Part shown: piece after piece, positions 21,261-33,179 of the stretch | Layout: the number at the start of each line of letters is the position of its first letter | Position numbering within the stretch: position 1 is the first letter of the stretch | Origin: Tetrastigma voinierianum | Taxonomy: Eukaryota > Streptophyta > Magnoliopsida > Vitales > Vitaceae | Assembly (NCBI GenBank): GCA_016808115.1 | Contig: JAEQBH010004423.1 | Location: 124,001 to 188,000 of the forward strand | Direction of reading: 5' to 3' | DNA: 64,000 bases | Position numbers and translations under genes: made by a program | Notes under the pieces: model-generated | What the model was told of the DNA's origin: nothing | The model's database searches: none | What the model saw: only the letters and a program-made list of their open reading frames with translations

Positions 21261-22865
21261 TGCGAACCGCAAGCGCATGGATCATACAAGTAATACGGTG
21301 GACTAAAGGATATCTATCTCACATGGAAGGTGTGGTTTTAGTGAGGAATTAAGTGCCCAGGCTATTAAATTTTTTCACTATCTTAGTGTCTCAATGATTT
21401 GAGATGAAATTATAAAGCTAATAAAAACAATACAAAACAAATAATGCTTTGTGAAAACTAGAGAAATTGACTAAAAACGAGAGAAAACTACTTAAGGAGG
21501 AACTAGGGTTGGTTATCGTCAATGATGTTTAGCGATTCATCCAAATGAGGCACGGGTTGAATGAATTATGGTTTGAATTAGTCCAAGGCTACGATATAAG
21601 GATCCCACCTTCGTGTTCCCCCTTGTATTTTCTCGCACAATCCACCTATTCACAGTTATGTCCTTCTAGGTTGATAGAGTGATACTTTTCAAAAGGTTAC
21701 GACCGGAGCTCTATTGGTCATAGCTCATGCTCTACAATGAGTCGCCTCGAGCTAAGTTTGACGGGTCATAGTTATGTGTCCTTGCAATCCTCACTTAATA
21801 CATTTAGTGTCTCCTTCCCATGTAACCATTTAGTACTAGACATTTCTAATTCACTAAACTTCTTTAACTAGGTTAATTAGAATCTCAATCAATTGATTCA
21901 TGCATTAAGAGAATCAGAACCAGATTTTAAGGTGTAATCTAAGCGTCACCAAGGATACCCTAATAAGAGGATCGAAGATCCAATTCTCAACATGCATCAA
22001 TTAATTAAAACCTTAATAATCCTAAGATCTAACACCAAACATAACAAATCAAGCATAAAACATTCAACCAACTAAAGATTAGACAAATCCATTATCAAAT
22101 ATGATAACCAACCCTATGAAATGTTTTTCCTATCATTTCAGCCATCAAAACCCATAAATTCATGTTAATGACAAACATAAAACTACAGAAATTAAAGCAG
22201 TAGAGATGAGAATACAAAACAAAGATTAAGCTGCAAATATCTTCAAATCCAAGATCTAAGCTGAAATCCACACTCTATAAGGTCGTGCTTCCCAACAATA
22301 ATCGATTACAAACCAAGTCTTTCACAAAACAACTCTAAATCAAAGAAATCTAACCTTAAAATTTGGAACTAAGCTTCAAGAGAGAAAACCCTAGGAGAGA
22401 GCCTCCTCTCTCAAAGTTTGAACCGTAAAAACCTCGAAATAAGAGTTTATATAAAAGTTTGGGAAAATAGGCCTCGAAAGATGGGCTTAAAATGATAACT
22501 TTCCAAAACTGGGTTGTCATGCCATGGCATGTGAATCTAATGCCACGGCATGTTAGTTCTTTGTTGGTCATGACATCAGAGCTCTCACGTCGCGACATGC
22601 GAGTTGGTCATGCTGCACTAGCTCGGCCAAGGCGCGACGTGGTGACTTAGATGTCGCAACGTGAGGCTACATTTGAGAATTCTTGCTTTTCTTCCTTTTT
22701 GCTCCATTTAAGCATCGTTATCCTTCATATTGCTCCAACTGCCTCGAGATTGACCTTGATTACAAATATGAATGAAAACGCATTAGAATACTTATTATTA
22801 TCATAAAAACATGCAAAATACTAACCAAAATGTGGGGATAAAATGAGTATAATATATACTCATCA
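21261..22865 (-). repeat. 5' LTR of element C (about 1.6 kb)
   Basis: On the minus strand it starts TGATGAG at 22,865 and ends TTCGCA at 21,261, next to the primer-binding leader. U3 holds a motif cluster (22,515-22,665) with TGCCATGGCATG, TGCCACGGCATG and GTCGCGACATG. A TATA box ('tttatataaa', plus 22,444-22,456) follows about 60 bp away. The downstream region carries the 'ggttgattatc...gatgtt' LTR body typical of the group. Confidence 0.75.
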
Positions 22866-23590
22866 ACTTGACTATGAAAGCTCCATGCTTTTTACTAGGT
22901 TATTTTTTTATGGAACTTGCCACACACAAAGCACACTAGACCTCTCTCATATTCTTAGGTACCAACACCTCCCTCTAGATGACACTCATCCTGTGTGACT
23001 TATTTATGGCTATAGTAGTGTTGGGACACCTCGAAAGAGAAGAGAGGCGATGTACTTTACCTACTCAAAATAAAAATAAAAACAATAAAAATGAGGAAAA
23101 TAAGAAAAGGAACAAAAAAACTTTAAATAAATGAGTTGATTCAATCGTAATCTTGAGCATAGTCCGAGGGACCCTTTCAAAGCATAATTCCCTAAACCAT
23201 CTAGTTGGGAGTCATTGATTTCACTGCTCACTACAGGGACAAAAGATAAGTTGATTTCACATGTAGGTGCTTTGAGAATTAGGTGAGTACTTTTAAGAGA
23301 AGTTCGAGGGGAATTTAATGTCTGATGCCCTTAACCAACTAGTGGGGAGCCATCGATGAATCTTTGCTACATGGACTCTCCCTTAGATACCCTTGGCATT
23401 GTACACCTACACCTTAGGAAGTTACGAAATAAAAGGTGTGTTCCTAGCCTATTTTGATAATCATTTATTACAAAATGTGAGTTGAGTTTGGTTGGGGGGG
23501 AGATTGGTCAACTTGCACATGTGTAGGAACTAGTCACAGTAACATCCAGTTTCCTTTGGAAAGGCTTAGTGAGGACTTGGGGGCGAACAT
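22866..23590 (+). other. Internal 3' end of element D, noncoding
   Basis: No domain is recognised. The stretch ends in G-rich tracts, 'ggttgggggggagattgg' near 23,490-23,508 and 'ggacttgggggcgaac' at 23,574-23,589, which fit a polypurine tract before LTR D. It abuts the outer edge of LTR C at 22,865. Confidence 0.4.
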
Positions 23591-25277
23591 GCTGAATCAT
23601 ACTAGCATTTATATTGTGTTTTCCAAGTGTTTATGTAACCTAAATGCTAGATTCATACCTATATTCCTAAAGATTACACTAATACCCCATTTTGCTTATG
23701 TTTTGCAGGATTAAAAAGAAAATCAAGCAGAAGGGCAAAAGAAGCTCTAAGAAGGAAGAACACGTTGTTCGAAACTGCGGCACTGCGAGGCCGGGGAGGT
23801 TCTCGAGGCAAAGAAGAAGCCGTCGCGGCGAAGCCCGAGCAAGCAAAGAAGAAGCCGGGTTGTGGGGCGAAGAATCCTTCCTTAGGCGAATGAGGTATTG
23901 TCAGACGCATGAGTTTGCCTTGGCGAAGCATACCTTCACTGAGGCGAAAGCGAAGGAAAGTTATCCAGATTGAAGACACCTGCCCTTCGCCAAAGCGAAG
24001 AACATTGGGCTAGAACAACAAACCTCTCTTTTTTAGCCCATTTTCCAAACCCTATAAATATATGTATTTGAGACTTGATTAGGGTTCAATTTTTGGGAAA
24101 GAGAACAACCTCCCTAGGGTTTCTTTCCTCTTTTCTTCTTGAGCCATTTTAGGGTTTTTTATTTTGTTCCCTTTTACTTTGGATTTGGAGCTGATAATGG
24201 AGATTTAACTCATTAGAGGAGCTCTTGCAAATGTGGTGTAGAGTTTGAGATGAGTTTCATATCTCATTTGTTTTTTATATCTAAGCTTTACTCTCTTTGT
24301 TAATCTTTCATTATTATGTTTATCTTAAATATGATTTTGTTGGATTACTTGGTTGCAATGAGTGGCTGAACTTTCCTCTAGGGTTGATTATGGAAGTTGA
24401 TGTTTGGTTTCTATATGTTTTATGATGATTTTGTGAATTCATGCTTGGGTGGATGTTAGTTGGTGTAGCTCTTAGGATTATTCTTGTTTTAACTAATTAA
24501 TCCATACTAAGAGTTGGGTCTTCGATCCCCATACTAGGGCATCCTTGGTAGGCGCTTGAATTACGCCCTAAAATCTGGTCTCGGGTATCTTAAGGTATGA
24601 ATTAGTTAATTGAAATACTAATTTACCTCATCAAAGAAGTCTAGGGAATTGGGAATGCCTAGTACTAGATGGATTTGTGGGAGTAGCACCATCTCAGCTA
24701 TGTGAGGATGGCGTATGAGGCAGGAAGTGATCGATCTAAGCGTGGTCGGGTAATCTTGTTGTATGGACCGAGAGGGTGTATTGTAGGATTAAGGAAACTC
24801 TTGCCTTATAAAAGTACCATACTTAATGAGCTTAGATGGACCGAGAAGGAGAATAGGGGGAATTGGTGTGAGAAGTGAGGGGAGACACGAGAATTAAGCA
24901 AACCTCATGTCAGTTCCTTGGACATGCACAAGTGTACGTTCACTTAATCAATGTTTAATGAATATAAACCATAAATGCATCAATGGAGAAAATCGACCTT
25001 AGAATCTTTCCTTAAGTTATATTCCCAATATTACTCAATTCCTTGTGAGTGGACATTCATCACACCTTGTTTTATTTTGTTTTGTTTTATTTTTAGTTTA
25101 ATTTAGGAAACCCCTGGTTCACCCAACCATTGAGTCGCTCAAATAGTGAAATACTTCAATAGCCAGGGTACTCAATCCTCGCTAAAACCACACATTCCCT
25201 ATGGGATTGATATCTTGACTTATTAGTCCATTGTATTATTTGTGCGACCCGTGCGCTTGTGGAAAATCGCTAACACA
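23591..25277 (+). repeat. LTR D, plus strand (about 1.7 kb)
   Basis: It begins after the purine tract with 'tgctgaatcatac'. The U3 motif cluster (GGCGAAG and its complement, at least six copies, 23,776-24,000) precedes the TATA box 'cctataaata' at 24,051-24,060. The conserved 'ctctagggttgattatgg' lies near 24,375. The U5 end carries 'cctatgggattgatatcttg' near 25,198 and ends near 'cgctaacaca' at 25,277. No primer-binding site follows, so this is a 3' or solo LTR. Confidence 0.7.
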
Positions 25278-25546
25278 TACCTTGATCACCATGCCACTTG
25301 TGACCTAGTCTATTAGAATTAGTAAATACCTCGAGACCCCAATGAAACTCACATTTATGTAGATCTTTCTCAATACTCTGTTAATAATATCAACACCTTC
25401 ATAACTCACTTTGTTTGTTTTTGCTTGCTTTAGTTTGATTTGGTTTGTTTTATTTTCGTTTGATTATTTAGTTAGCCTTTTTTTATTGGTTCTCTTATTT
25501 GCGCTTATTCCATGTTTGAGGGACTAGTAATAAGCTGGTTCGGGTG
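25278..25546. other. Short spacer between LTR D and LTR E
   Basis: T-rich, with no recognisable gene. A weak purine run 'gtttgagggact' at 25,514-25,525 could be the polypurine tract of element E. Confidence 0.3.
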
Positions 25547-26600
25547 TGATAACCACTCAAAAAGAGAATTTTTTTTTTGTATTTAATTCTTCCATATTAA
25601 AACCCTTCGTGTGCAAATTATCATACTTAATGGAGTTTGCGGGTGTCGAGTCTTAACCTGCATTCTTGTGTTTCTTGAGTTCCAATGTTTTTATAGGCCT
25701 TTATAGGTACTTTTTCAGCTCTTGGAAAGTATTAGGTCACGCATTAAGGTCATCTTAGGATCTTTAGTTCAAGTTTAGAAGCTCCAGGAAGAAATTCAGA
25801 TGGGTTAAAGCCTTGGAAGCATGATTGGACAAGATGGAAATTATGGAGCACGATACGTCAAGTGTGGTTTACCCCCACCTTAGGGGTGTGAAAATTTCGC
25901 AATGCCTAAGGAGGGAGTGCGAAAATATGCCCAATTTCGCTCTACATATGGGAGCATGGTGAAATTTCGCTCTGCCTCCCAAGGCGTAGTGAAAGTGCCT
26001 TGTGAGATTATATTTGGAAATTTTGATTTATCCCAATTAAGCCATTTTTTGGTAAATGCAAAGGGTATGTGATCATTGTAACTTGTTAATTTCATTGCTG
26101 ATATATATTTTGTTTGTTTATATAGAGCTAGGGTTGATCAAAACGAATTATGAAATTTTGGATGCGAGATTTTTCTTTGTTTTTAGAAGGATTGATCATT
26201 ATTCTTCATCATTCTTGAACCTTCAATAAATATTAAGTTTTTCTTCTATGTTATGGATTTCTTCACACATTATGGATGCTTGCAACTGATAAGAGTGAGG
26301 TAAGTTCACCTTTTCTCGGGAATGGTGGATCAGCGCCATGACGTCGAGGGATAAAACATGCGTAAACACAAGGTATGATTAGTTTTCTGTAAGTCTACTA
26401 ACAAAAATTGTGAGTAATAAGTTTGGAGATGCCAAGCTATGGCATCTTTGATGTTGTTAAGATCCCCAATCACGAGACCACATGGGGGTTTCTCTGTAGA
26501 TCCTTAGGTTCCCTTGATACATAGCAAAATTAGATTAAATCAGGAATCTAGCTATTGAATGGGTGGCACTGGTGTTCAAGAGATTCACAAAAAGTTTTAT
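25547..26600 (+). repeat. LTR-like block E, plus strand
   Basis: It starts TGATAACCACTC at 25,547. It contains a repeated 'atttcgc' / 'gcgaaa' motif cluster at 25,890-26,000, then a TATA box 'gtttatatagag' at 26,116-26,127, then 'ctagggttgatca'. This matches the LTR architecture seen in A-D. No internal domain is attached. Its right end is unclear, where it meets block F. Confidence 0.5.
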
Positions 26601-27925
26601 TCCTAAAATTAACCCTAGTTAAGGTCGTCCACGGGATGGGTATTCTTCCCTAGGATGGCTAGGTTAGTCCAAGTTCAAAGAAAAATTAATTCAAAAATTT
26701 AAATTTGATTTTTAAGAAGAATTGTTTAAAGGGATGAAATTTTACCGATAAAAGAAAGCCTTAGGGATTAGTGCTTAACCAAGAATACAAGTCTTGGGTT
26801 ATTCAAGAGACAAAGAGAAGTCTCGGTAAACCAAAGAGGGGAGTCAACATATAGTTGATCACCTCAACCTCTCTTAGGTGGTCTTGAACAGAAAGGATGA
26901 ATCCTAACTATCTTGTGTACGAAAAATTGATCAAAAGCTTACTCCAACCCTAGGTTCCTAATTATCCTTTTGATTAATCGAGAAGAGATATCTGTTTAAC
27001 TACACTGGGTGCAAGACAATCTATTGTGTCTATTAGGCATACCAAGTCCCTATGTTCTAAAAAGTTAGGAGACTCTAATAGGATTACGCCTAGGTCCACC
27101 CAACTCTCTCTAGGGTGTCGCCTTCTTATAGAATCAACCTATTCGAGAGATCCTCACAAATCAAGTCAATTTACCTTTAGGGATGAAGCATGTGTCTATT
27201 TTGATCACTCTTTGACTTCGTGCCTTAGATATGCTATTATCCCTAAGAAGGGAGTTTACTCACTCATGCTAAGGATAAAAGCAACCATAGTCAAAGGAGA
27301 ACTAGTGCAAAACATAAAAGAAAAACAAAAATTTACTAAAAGATTGAACTAAAAGATTATATAACTTAAAAATCAATCCAGCATTGAAAGATATGTTTCT
27401 TATCTACTTTCCCTTTGCTTATACAAGTTAGATTGACCCTAAGGCCACCAATGCTAAGTTATAAGGTTCCCCAACTGTTTACAACTCTTTTGTGGGTCTA
27501 AAAATTGAAGGAAAATAAAATCGGATCGAAACTGGGGCTTAAAATACATACAGCCTCTCAATTGGGTTGAGAACGAAAAATTCGCTCTCAATCTGGGTGA
27601 GAGCCAACATGTGTTCAATTGCATTTCTTCGTGATTTTCTTACTTCCAAACCTTCAAACATGTCCTCTACTCGTCCCTCTTCACCTTCATGGCTTTGAAA
27701 CCTGAGTGAATCATCCTTGAAAGCTTCGAATATTCACTCCTTCCCTAAAGTGCTATAATTAAGCTTAAAAAGCTACAAAAAGCATAAACTAAATGCAAAC
27801 ATTAGTAACTTTGCTTTTAGGACCAATAATTCCCATAATTGGTTAATTATGCATAATTACCACTCAAAAGGACAGGAAGATATAGAAATTAAGCCCTTAA
27901 AAATGCCACTTTTGAGCAGTTATCA
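26601..27925 (-). repeat. LTR-like block F, minus strand
   Basis: On the minus strand it starts TGATAACTGCTC at 27,925. It carries repeated 'ttgagagcgaa' / 'gttctcaa' motifs (plus 27,553-27,606), then a TATA box ('gttatataatc', plus 27,352-27,366), and a U5-like 'catcctagggaagaataccc' block near 26,640-26,660. No internal region is attached. Confidence 0.5.
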
Positions 27926-28589
27926 AAGTCTAGGAGTTCGAAAGAGCATAGGTGAGATCTCAAAGATGTCGCTCCATAGTTATCAAATCTACCCTAAACC
28001 TAGAACTTGTGCTGAATTGAAATCCAATAGAAGGACCACTTGATCAGGGTTTGGTGAGAAAATATAGGTTGACTCCCTATTTACTCAATTGGGAACTCTA
28101 AATATCCCTTAGATCGCCATTGGTGTGTGTTGGCTTGGTGAAACCAAGTCCTGAGATTTCTTGGATAAGTAAAGTTAATACTTTTATTTGATTCCCTCTT
28201 TCAAACACAGTTTCTCTCAAAGTTTTCCTTAGAATTAGTTTTTCCATAGGCGAGAACCAATAAAGTCTCATTATTGGGGGAAAACCAATCATGTGGATGA
28301 CCCTAGAGCCCTTTATACATGTACCAACAATTGCGTTGGTTAGCGATGAGTTTATAAATTTTTGTGATTGCATTCTTACGCACCCATCAAGAGCAAACGA
28401 ATCACAGGGTTGGTGACTTTAGCGTTCGAACCTATAGCTTCTTTTTTCCCAATCCATTTACTTGATTTTTCTCATAAATTTTCAATAATCTAACTATGGT
28501 TTTAAGATTGTTGATTTCAATTTTGATATCGATTTTTTGTTTTTTTGCAATGAAAGAAAATTTTGGATTTTTATGTGGAAATTCTATCA
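27926..28589. other. Unassigned spacer
   Basis: No gene or domain is recognised. The minus-strand open stretch at 28,098-28,373 shows no conserved motif. The region is probably repeat-derived. Confidence 0.3.
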
Positions 28590-30863
28590 CACTGACCCCA
28601 CCTAGGCGGATGGAAGGCGTGAAACTATCTTAGGACTCTTTACTTGCTTTTCGGACATTGATGGGCTGAGTCTTATAGCTAAATCAAATATCATATACAA
28701 AAATACAAAATAAAGCTACCATCGTAGTAGTGTTTTCAGTGTCATATACATACAGTCACAGTCCCATTTACATATGCATATACAAAAGCGTACATTTACA
28801 TTTTACATGTCAGGAGAGCAAAACCTACAGGTGATGGACCCCTACTAGTTTGTTGGCCTAGCAGTATGCGGAAGATCGCGGATGTCCTCCTCTGTACCTA
28901 CACAGATTAAAACCCATGCTAAGCTTAACACTTAGTGGAAAACACATGACTTATACATATACACATGCATTAATACTCTTTTCACACGATGGCATATAAG
29001 CGGTATAGGATATACGATAGCGGATATCAGAATTTTTCATGATTCATATAATAGGCTTATGCACATACTTGTGCTTATAGCGGACATATACTTATTCATA
29101 TCTCATTAGGGTTACCGGCTTATGCTTGTACGGTACTATAGGTTAACTAAGGAGCTTATGTATACTAGGTACCATAGGTCTTATGGGGCTTATACTTGTC
29201 TGTGGTGCGTGGGTACCTCTGAAGCTATACTTGTGGAGGTACATTGAGTCTTGCAGACTTATACTTATCTTGAGTACCCATAGGTACCTACAGACTTATA
29301 CTTAGTATGGAGATGCAGTAGATACTCTGAATATACTGTCTGTGCCCGTGGGTACTACAGGCTTATGCTTGTGCGAGTGCCGCGGGTACCTACGAGACTT
29401 AGACTTGTATAGAATTACTGTAAGTACTATAGATTATACTTGTCGCAGAGGTAAGTAAGGTGCATTCGGACGGAACGATGTGATACTTTACTCTTATTAA
29501 GATTATTCAGACTCTTATCATATAAGCTGTTTGACTACAAACCACGTGTAGAAGTAAGGTAGGACCACGACCTGATAAGTACCCAGAAGGTGCAGTGTAG
29601 TACTAAGGTGTCGTAGCACAAGTAGTCTGAAGCTTAGCAGCAAAGAGTGTTGTCGCACTAATCAGAGAGTACCAAAGTAGTAAATGTGCTGAAACCTGCG
29701 ATCGAGAGGGAGTAATCATCCTTTTGAATTAGAAATCTTAGAAGAACTAAATGTGCGAAGCACGATTAGAAAGTGTCGTCACACTAATTAGAAATCTTAG
29801 AAGTACTACGTGCACCTTATATATGAGAGGTCCGTGTCATTCAATATCCGGTCTTAGGAAGTCTGATTATATGTGTTCAGGAACACTATCTTATCATAGG
29901 GGCATTGGTTTGCCAACATCGAGCTACGTCGGCGGTGGTACGGTGAGATTTTCACTTAGTTTCATTCTTATTTGAAACCCCATGAGTCATTTATTAGGGT
30001 TCCTATACCATCGGTGTACGAATTTGGGGCTTAACAATGCAAGGGTACAAAAATCGAGGGCTGTTTGGGCTGTCCCGGTACCGATGCGTGCAGCCTTTTT
30101 CAGTGAATCAGGTACAGTGCGTTCATACCTCTTGTCTAATGGGTCTGGGTACCCACTTTGAGTCTGGTACCAATGCAGTGCTAGAAATGGCTGATTTTCC
30201 TTCTCACCCACAAAAACTCAGAAATAACTTTATCCAAACTCATGTATCTCATAATCCACCATGGAATCCTACGAACCACTCCCGATAATGAGGTTAGAAT
30301 CAATGAAAACCTCTTTTCCCAAGTTAGGGCTTTTCAAAAATCAAAAAATCACAAAGGAAAGTTAGAGTTTTGTTTTCTTACTTCTAACCTCTTGAATCTT
30401 CACTTCTAAGTTGTGATCACGGGAGCAAGAAAATGGGAAGAAACCCAACGAAAATTTTATCTTCTTCAAGCCACAGCTCTTCTGCATTTCTCCTCTATTT
30501 CTCTCCCAGCAGGATTTGCTTAAGAATGAGCTTTCTAGACCAAAATTTGGTCTTTAAACCCCATTTAAGCGTAAGGCCATGTTTGGCCTTCCACACTTAG
30601 TCTCATTTCTCATTTTTCTCCTTTTTGGTCTTCATTTCACTTTCATTTATCATTTAATTCACTTTAGCATTTAAACTTATTCCATTCTTTACCCTTAGGT
30701 CCTCATTTTACCAATTCTAAATTTGCCCTTGTATCTTGCACAAATTCCGGGTTTCGAAATTTTCTCACTTAGCAAAATAATAATTACGAAAATTTTCAAA
30801 ATGCACTTATAATATACCCTAATTATGTTTAAAAATGACTAGGGTGTACTTCGGGGTGTTACA
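28590..30863 (-). repeat. LTR G: Del/Tekay chromovirus-type LTR, minus strand
   Basis: On the minus strand it begins at 30,863 with TGTAACACCCCG, the diagnostic LTR start of plant Tekay/Del chromoviruses. It runs about 2.2 kb to an uncertain end near 28,590 ('ggtggggtcagtgtgata' on the minus strand). No gag-pol is attached, so a solo LTR is likely. It contains a degenerate tandem region at 29,010-29,450. Confidence 0.6.
29010..29450. repeat. Degenerate tandem repeats in LTR G
   Basis: The phrases 'gcttatacttgt' and 'gggtacct' recur roughly every 35-50 bp about ten times (for example near 29,186, 29,265, 29,292, 29,357 and 29,397). Units vary strongly in length, indicating an old minisatellite-like expansion. 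Confidence 0.6.
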
Positions 30864-31038
30864 AATTCTATTGATTGTTGTTTGGTATTTTGTTGATTTA
30901 TTTGGGGTAGGTTAGTAATAGGATTATTGTATTTTTTTTGTTAACGGGGATGGGAAAAATCGACCCTAATCCAACGCAACTTTGAGTTGTGAATGTGATA
31001 CAATAGAATAATTTGGAATGGGAATGAGATAGGGTTAA
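30864..31038. other. Short spacer between LTR G and element H
   Basis: AT-rich sequence with no recognisable feature. It may be a remnant of the genomic DNA between two independent insertions. Confidence 0.3.
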
Positions 31039-31600
31039 CTTATGGACAAGAAAATTTAATTTCGGAAAAGGCAAATACGTCATTCGGTCAAAATCAGAAA
31101 TTTTCTAGATCTCCCGGATGACAAAAGCAGGACTTCTGGATGCAGAGATAGTATCGCGAAATCTAGCTACCGCATCGGTCAGAGACGGTCGGAATTTGCG
31201 TTTTGGGGCCGCAGGAGTATGTCGGTGCGATAAAATGACATGTGATGTGACAAAAGTCACCTATAACATGTACTCATGTGACACATGTTGCATGAGTAGA
31301 GAGAGAAGGAATGGATGGCCTAGATTGTGCCATGTTTCAAAAATCCAAAGCTTAAGGACATTATGAGAATTTTTGGAATGTTTAATGAGGAAAAAGACAA
31401 AAGTTGAATAGTGGTCTTCTTCTCCAAAAGACCAAAATTGGGTAATGGCTGGACATGTGAGATGCAGTGAGTTATGGTTTTGTGTTCTAGAGAGAGAGTG
31501 TGCTCCTTCTCTCTAGATTCCGATCGTCGATTTGTCGATTTTAAATGAACCATGGTGAAGTACCTTTGGCGGCCGCGAGGTGGGCGGAAGGGGCGGAGGG
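31039..31600 (+). repeat. Truncated 5' LTR of element H
   Basis: Homologous to the first 570 bp or so of the 3' LTR at 33,992. The shared core includes 'aaatgacatgtgatgtga' and 'catgtactcatgtgacaca'. The start is damaged (TTATGGACAAG where the 3' copy has TGTAAGACCCGAG). Homology fades near 31,600, and gag sequence follows directly, so about 1.2 kb of LTR plus the leader and most of gag are deleted. Confidence 0.75.
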
Positions 31601-31752
31601 CGAGTGTGGGTCGGTCGGGTCTGGGACTCACCGAGACCGAGACTTCTAGTCAGACAGGGCAAACGATATGTTATTTCTGTCTACAGCTTGGGCATATGAG
31701 ACAAGATTGCCACACAGGAGGCGAAGGGTCTCATGAAGTGCTAACGAGCTAA
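31552..31752 (+). pseudogene. Gag fragment with CCHC zinc knuckle (element H)
   Basis: A 66-codon open stretch contains C-Y-F-C-L-Q-L-G-H-M-R-Q-D-C at 31,669-31,710. This is a perfect CX2CX4HX4C retroviral zinc knuckle, the nucleic-acid-binding motif at the C-terminus of chromovirus Gag. The N-terminal half of the stretch lies in the LTR/gag deletion joint and is not native gag. A TAA follows soon after the knuckle. Confidence 0.75.
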
Positions 31753-32254
31753 GCATGCATGCGATTGGATGTAGGATATGTTTCTACTCTTGCACTTGTT
31801 GACTAGAGTAGCGTTTAAATAGGATGCATCATATTCATTCATTGTTACATCTTGTGTGATAGATTTGGGCTCAGAGGTTGAGGCCTTTAGAGAAAAACGG
31901 ATGTGGATGTTCTTCCTTTAGGGTGTAGGGTGAGAGTTGGCCGGATGGGCCAGGATTGTGAGTTAGAGATCTACAGATTACGCTCATGGTAAGCCCCGAG
32001 ATTGGGGTGTCCTGATATGCATCATTGCGTTCATGTGCACGGTAAAATCGCCTCGAGTCGGGTGTGGGTGCATGGTATGGTCATTCACCACTCTTGGTGA
32101 GTGTGAGTTGGGTTTGTCTTTGGGACTACGTCCAATGAAGACTCATAGTTCGAATCAGGAAATGAAGAGTAAGTAATGTGTGTTAGGCTAACAAGAAGAG
32201 TTAATCCCCTAAGGTGAGAAGCCTAGAGTTAGGGTGAAGGGACCAGTGGTATCA
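31753..32254. other. Interior of element H without recognisable domain
   Basis: G-rich sequence with 'ccgagattggggtgtcctgat' type phrases and no conserved protein block in any frame. In an intact element the protease/RT region would lie here. Confidence 0.35.
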
Positions 32255-32770
32255 GAAGGTCTACGTGTAGGTGTAAGGGCCGGGAGATATCACGAATTTT
32301 TGTGTGGTGCCAGGGCCAGGGAGATATCCCCAATTTACGTGGGTGTAAGGGCAGAAGCTATCTCGAAATTTTTTGTGTGAGTGTAAGGGCTCGGGAGAGA
32401 TCTAATTTGTATTAGGTGTAAGGGCAGAGGCTATCCGGGAATTTACATTGTGGGTGTAAGAGACCCAGGAGAGATCCCGAATTTACGTGGGTGTAAGGGC
32501 AGGGAGGTATCAATTTACGTGTGGGTGTAAGAGACAGGGAGGGATCCCTAAATTTTTATTATTGGGTGTAAGAGACACAGGGATATTGAATTCTGCAGTG
32601 TGGGTGTGGGACAGTGGAAATAGAGACTCTATGTGGGTGTAAGAGACAGTGGAGTTATCAAGAGATTTACATTATTGGGTGTAAGAGACCGTGGAGATAT
32701 CAAGAATTCTGTGTGGAGTGTAAGGGCAAGTGGAGATATCCAGAAATTTACGTGAATGTAAGGAGAGAGG
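32255..32770 (+). repeat. 37-bp minisatellite inside element H
   Basis: About 14 imperfect tandem units of 32-41 bp share the frame 'gtgggtgtaagggcaggga' followed by 'gatatc..gaattta'. Units vary by small indels and substitutions. Several units in the second half share 'gtaagagac' instead of 'gtaagggc', implying higher-order expansion. Confidence 0.85.
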
Positions 32771-33179
32771 CTCGCGGTGTAGGCGAAAAGTTCTGTTGCT
32801 TGAGATGAAAACACCTGGTCCCGAGTTATCACGAGACTTAGGTGGAGTGATAGAATTCGGGAGTGACTCGGGATGAAAAGCCGCGGTCAGTTATCAGCGT
32901 AGACTTAGAGTTAAGTGATAGGAGTCGAGAGTGACTCGAGATTTGGATACCCCTTTGGAAATTACATTGGGTGTTGGTGACCCTGCAAGGACTCGATATA
33001 TGGATGTCATTCATGACATGGATTAGGTTGACGGCCCATTGAGTTGTTAGTGATTGTGACCTTGGGAAGGTCAACGTTTACAGCGGGGTATGTGGGGTTA
33101 CATGTTGTGTGGATTCCTCTCTGGTGTTAGAGAGGACATGTGAGCATGCGTCTGGATCATGCAGGGTAGTGGGAAGAAG
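32771..33179 (+). repeat. Two-copy direct repeat and G-rich spacer in element H
   Basis: Two roughly 65-bp units (about 32,822-32,880 and 32,881-32,945) share 'gttatca(g)cg', 'agactta(g)', 'gtgatag' and 'gggagtgactcg(g/a)ga'. The remainder to 33,179 has no recognised domain. Confidence 0.5.

Larger units (their letters stand above)
16645..22865 (-). mobile_element. Element C: minus-strand Athila-like Ty3/gypsy retrotransposon, 3' truncated
   Basis: On the minus strand the order is LTR (22,865-21,261), duplicated primer-binding leader, gag, gag-pro linker, protease, RT N-terminus, a large RT deletion, RNase H, and integrase ending near 16,645. No accessory ORF or 3' LTR is attached. The protease-gag open stretches are longer than those in A, so C may be younger. 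Its right LTR edge abuts element D. Confidence 0.85.

Noticed and set aside
27026..27352. 108-codon plus-strand ORF
   Set aside because: Falls in LTR-like block F, opposite to its orientation, with no conserved motif.
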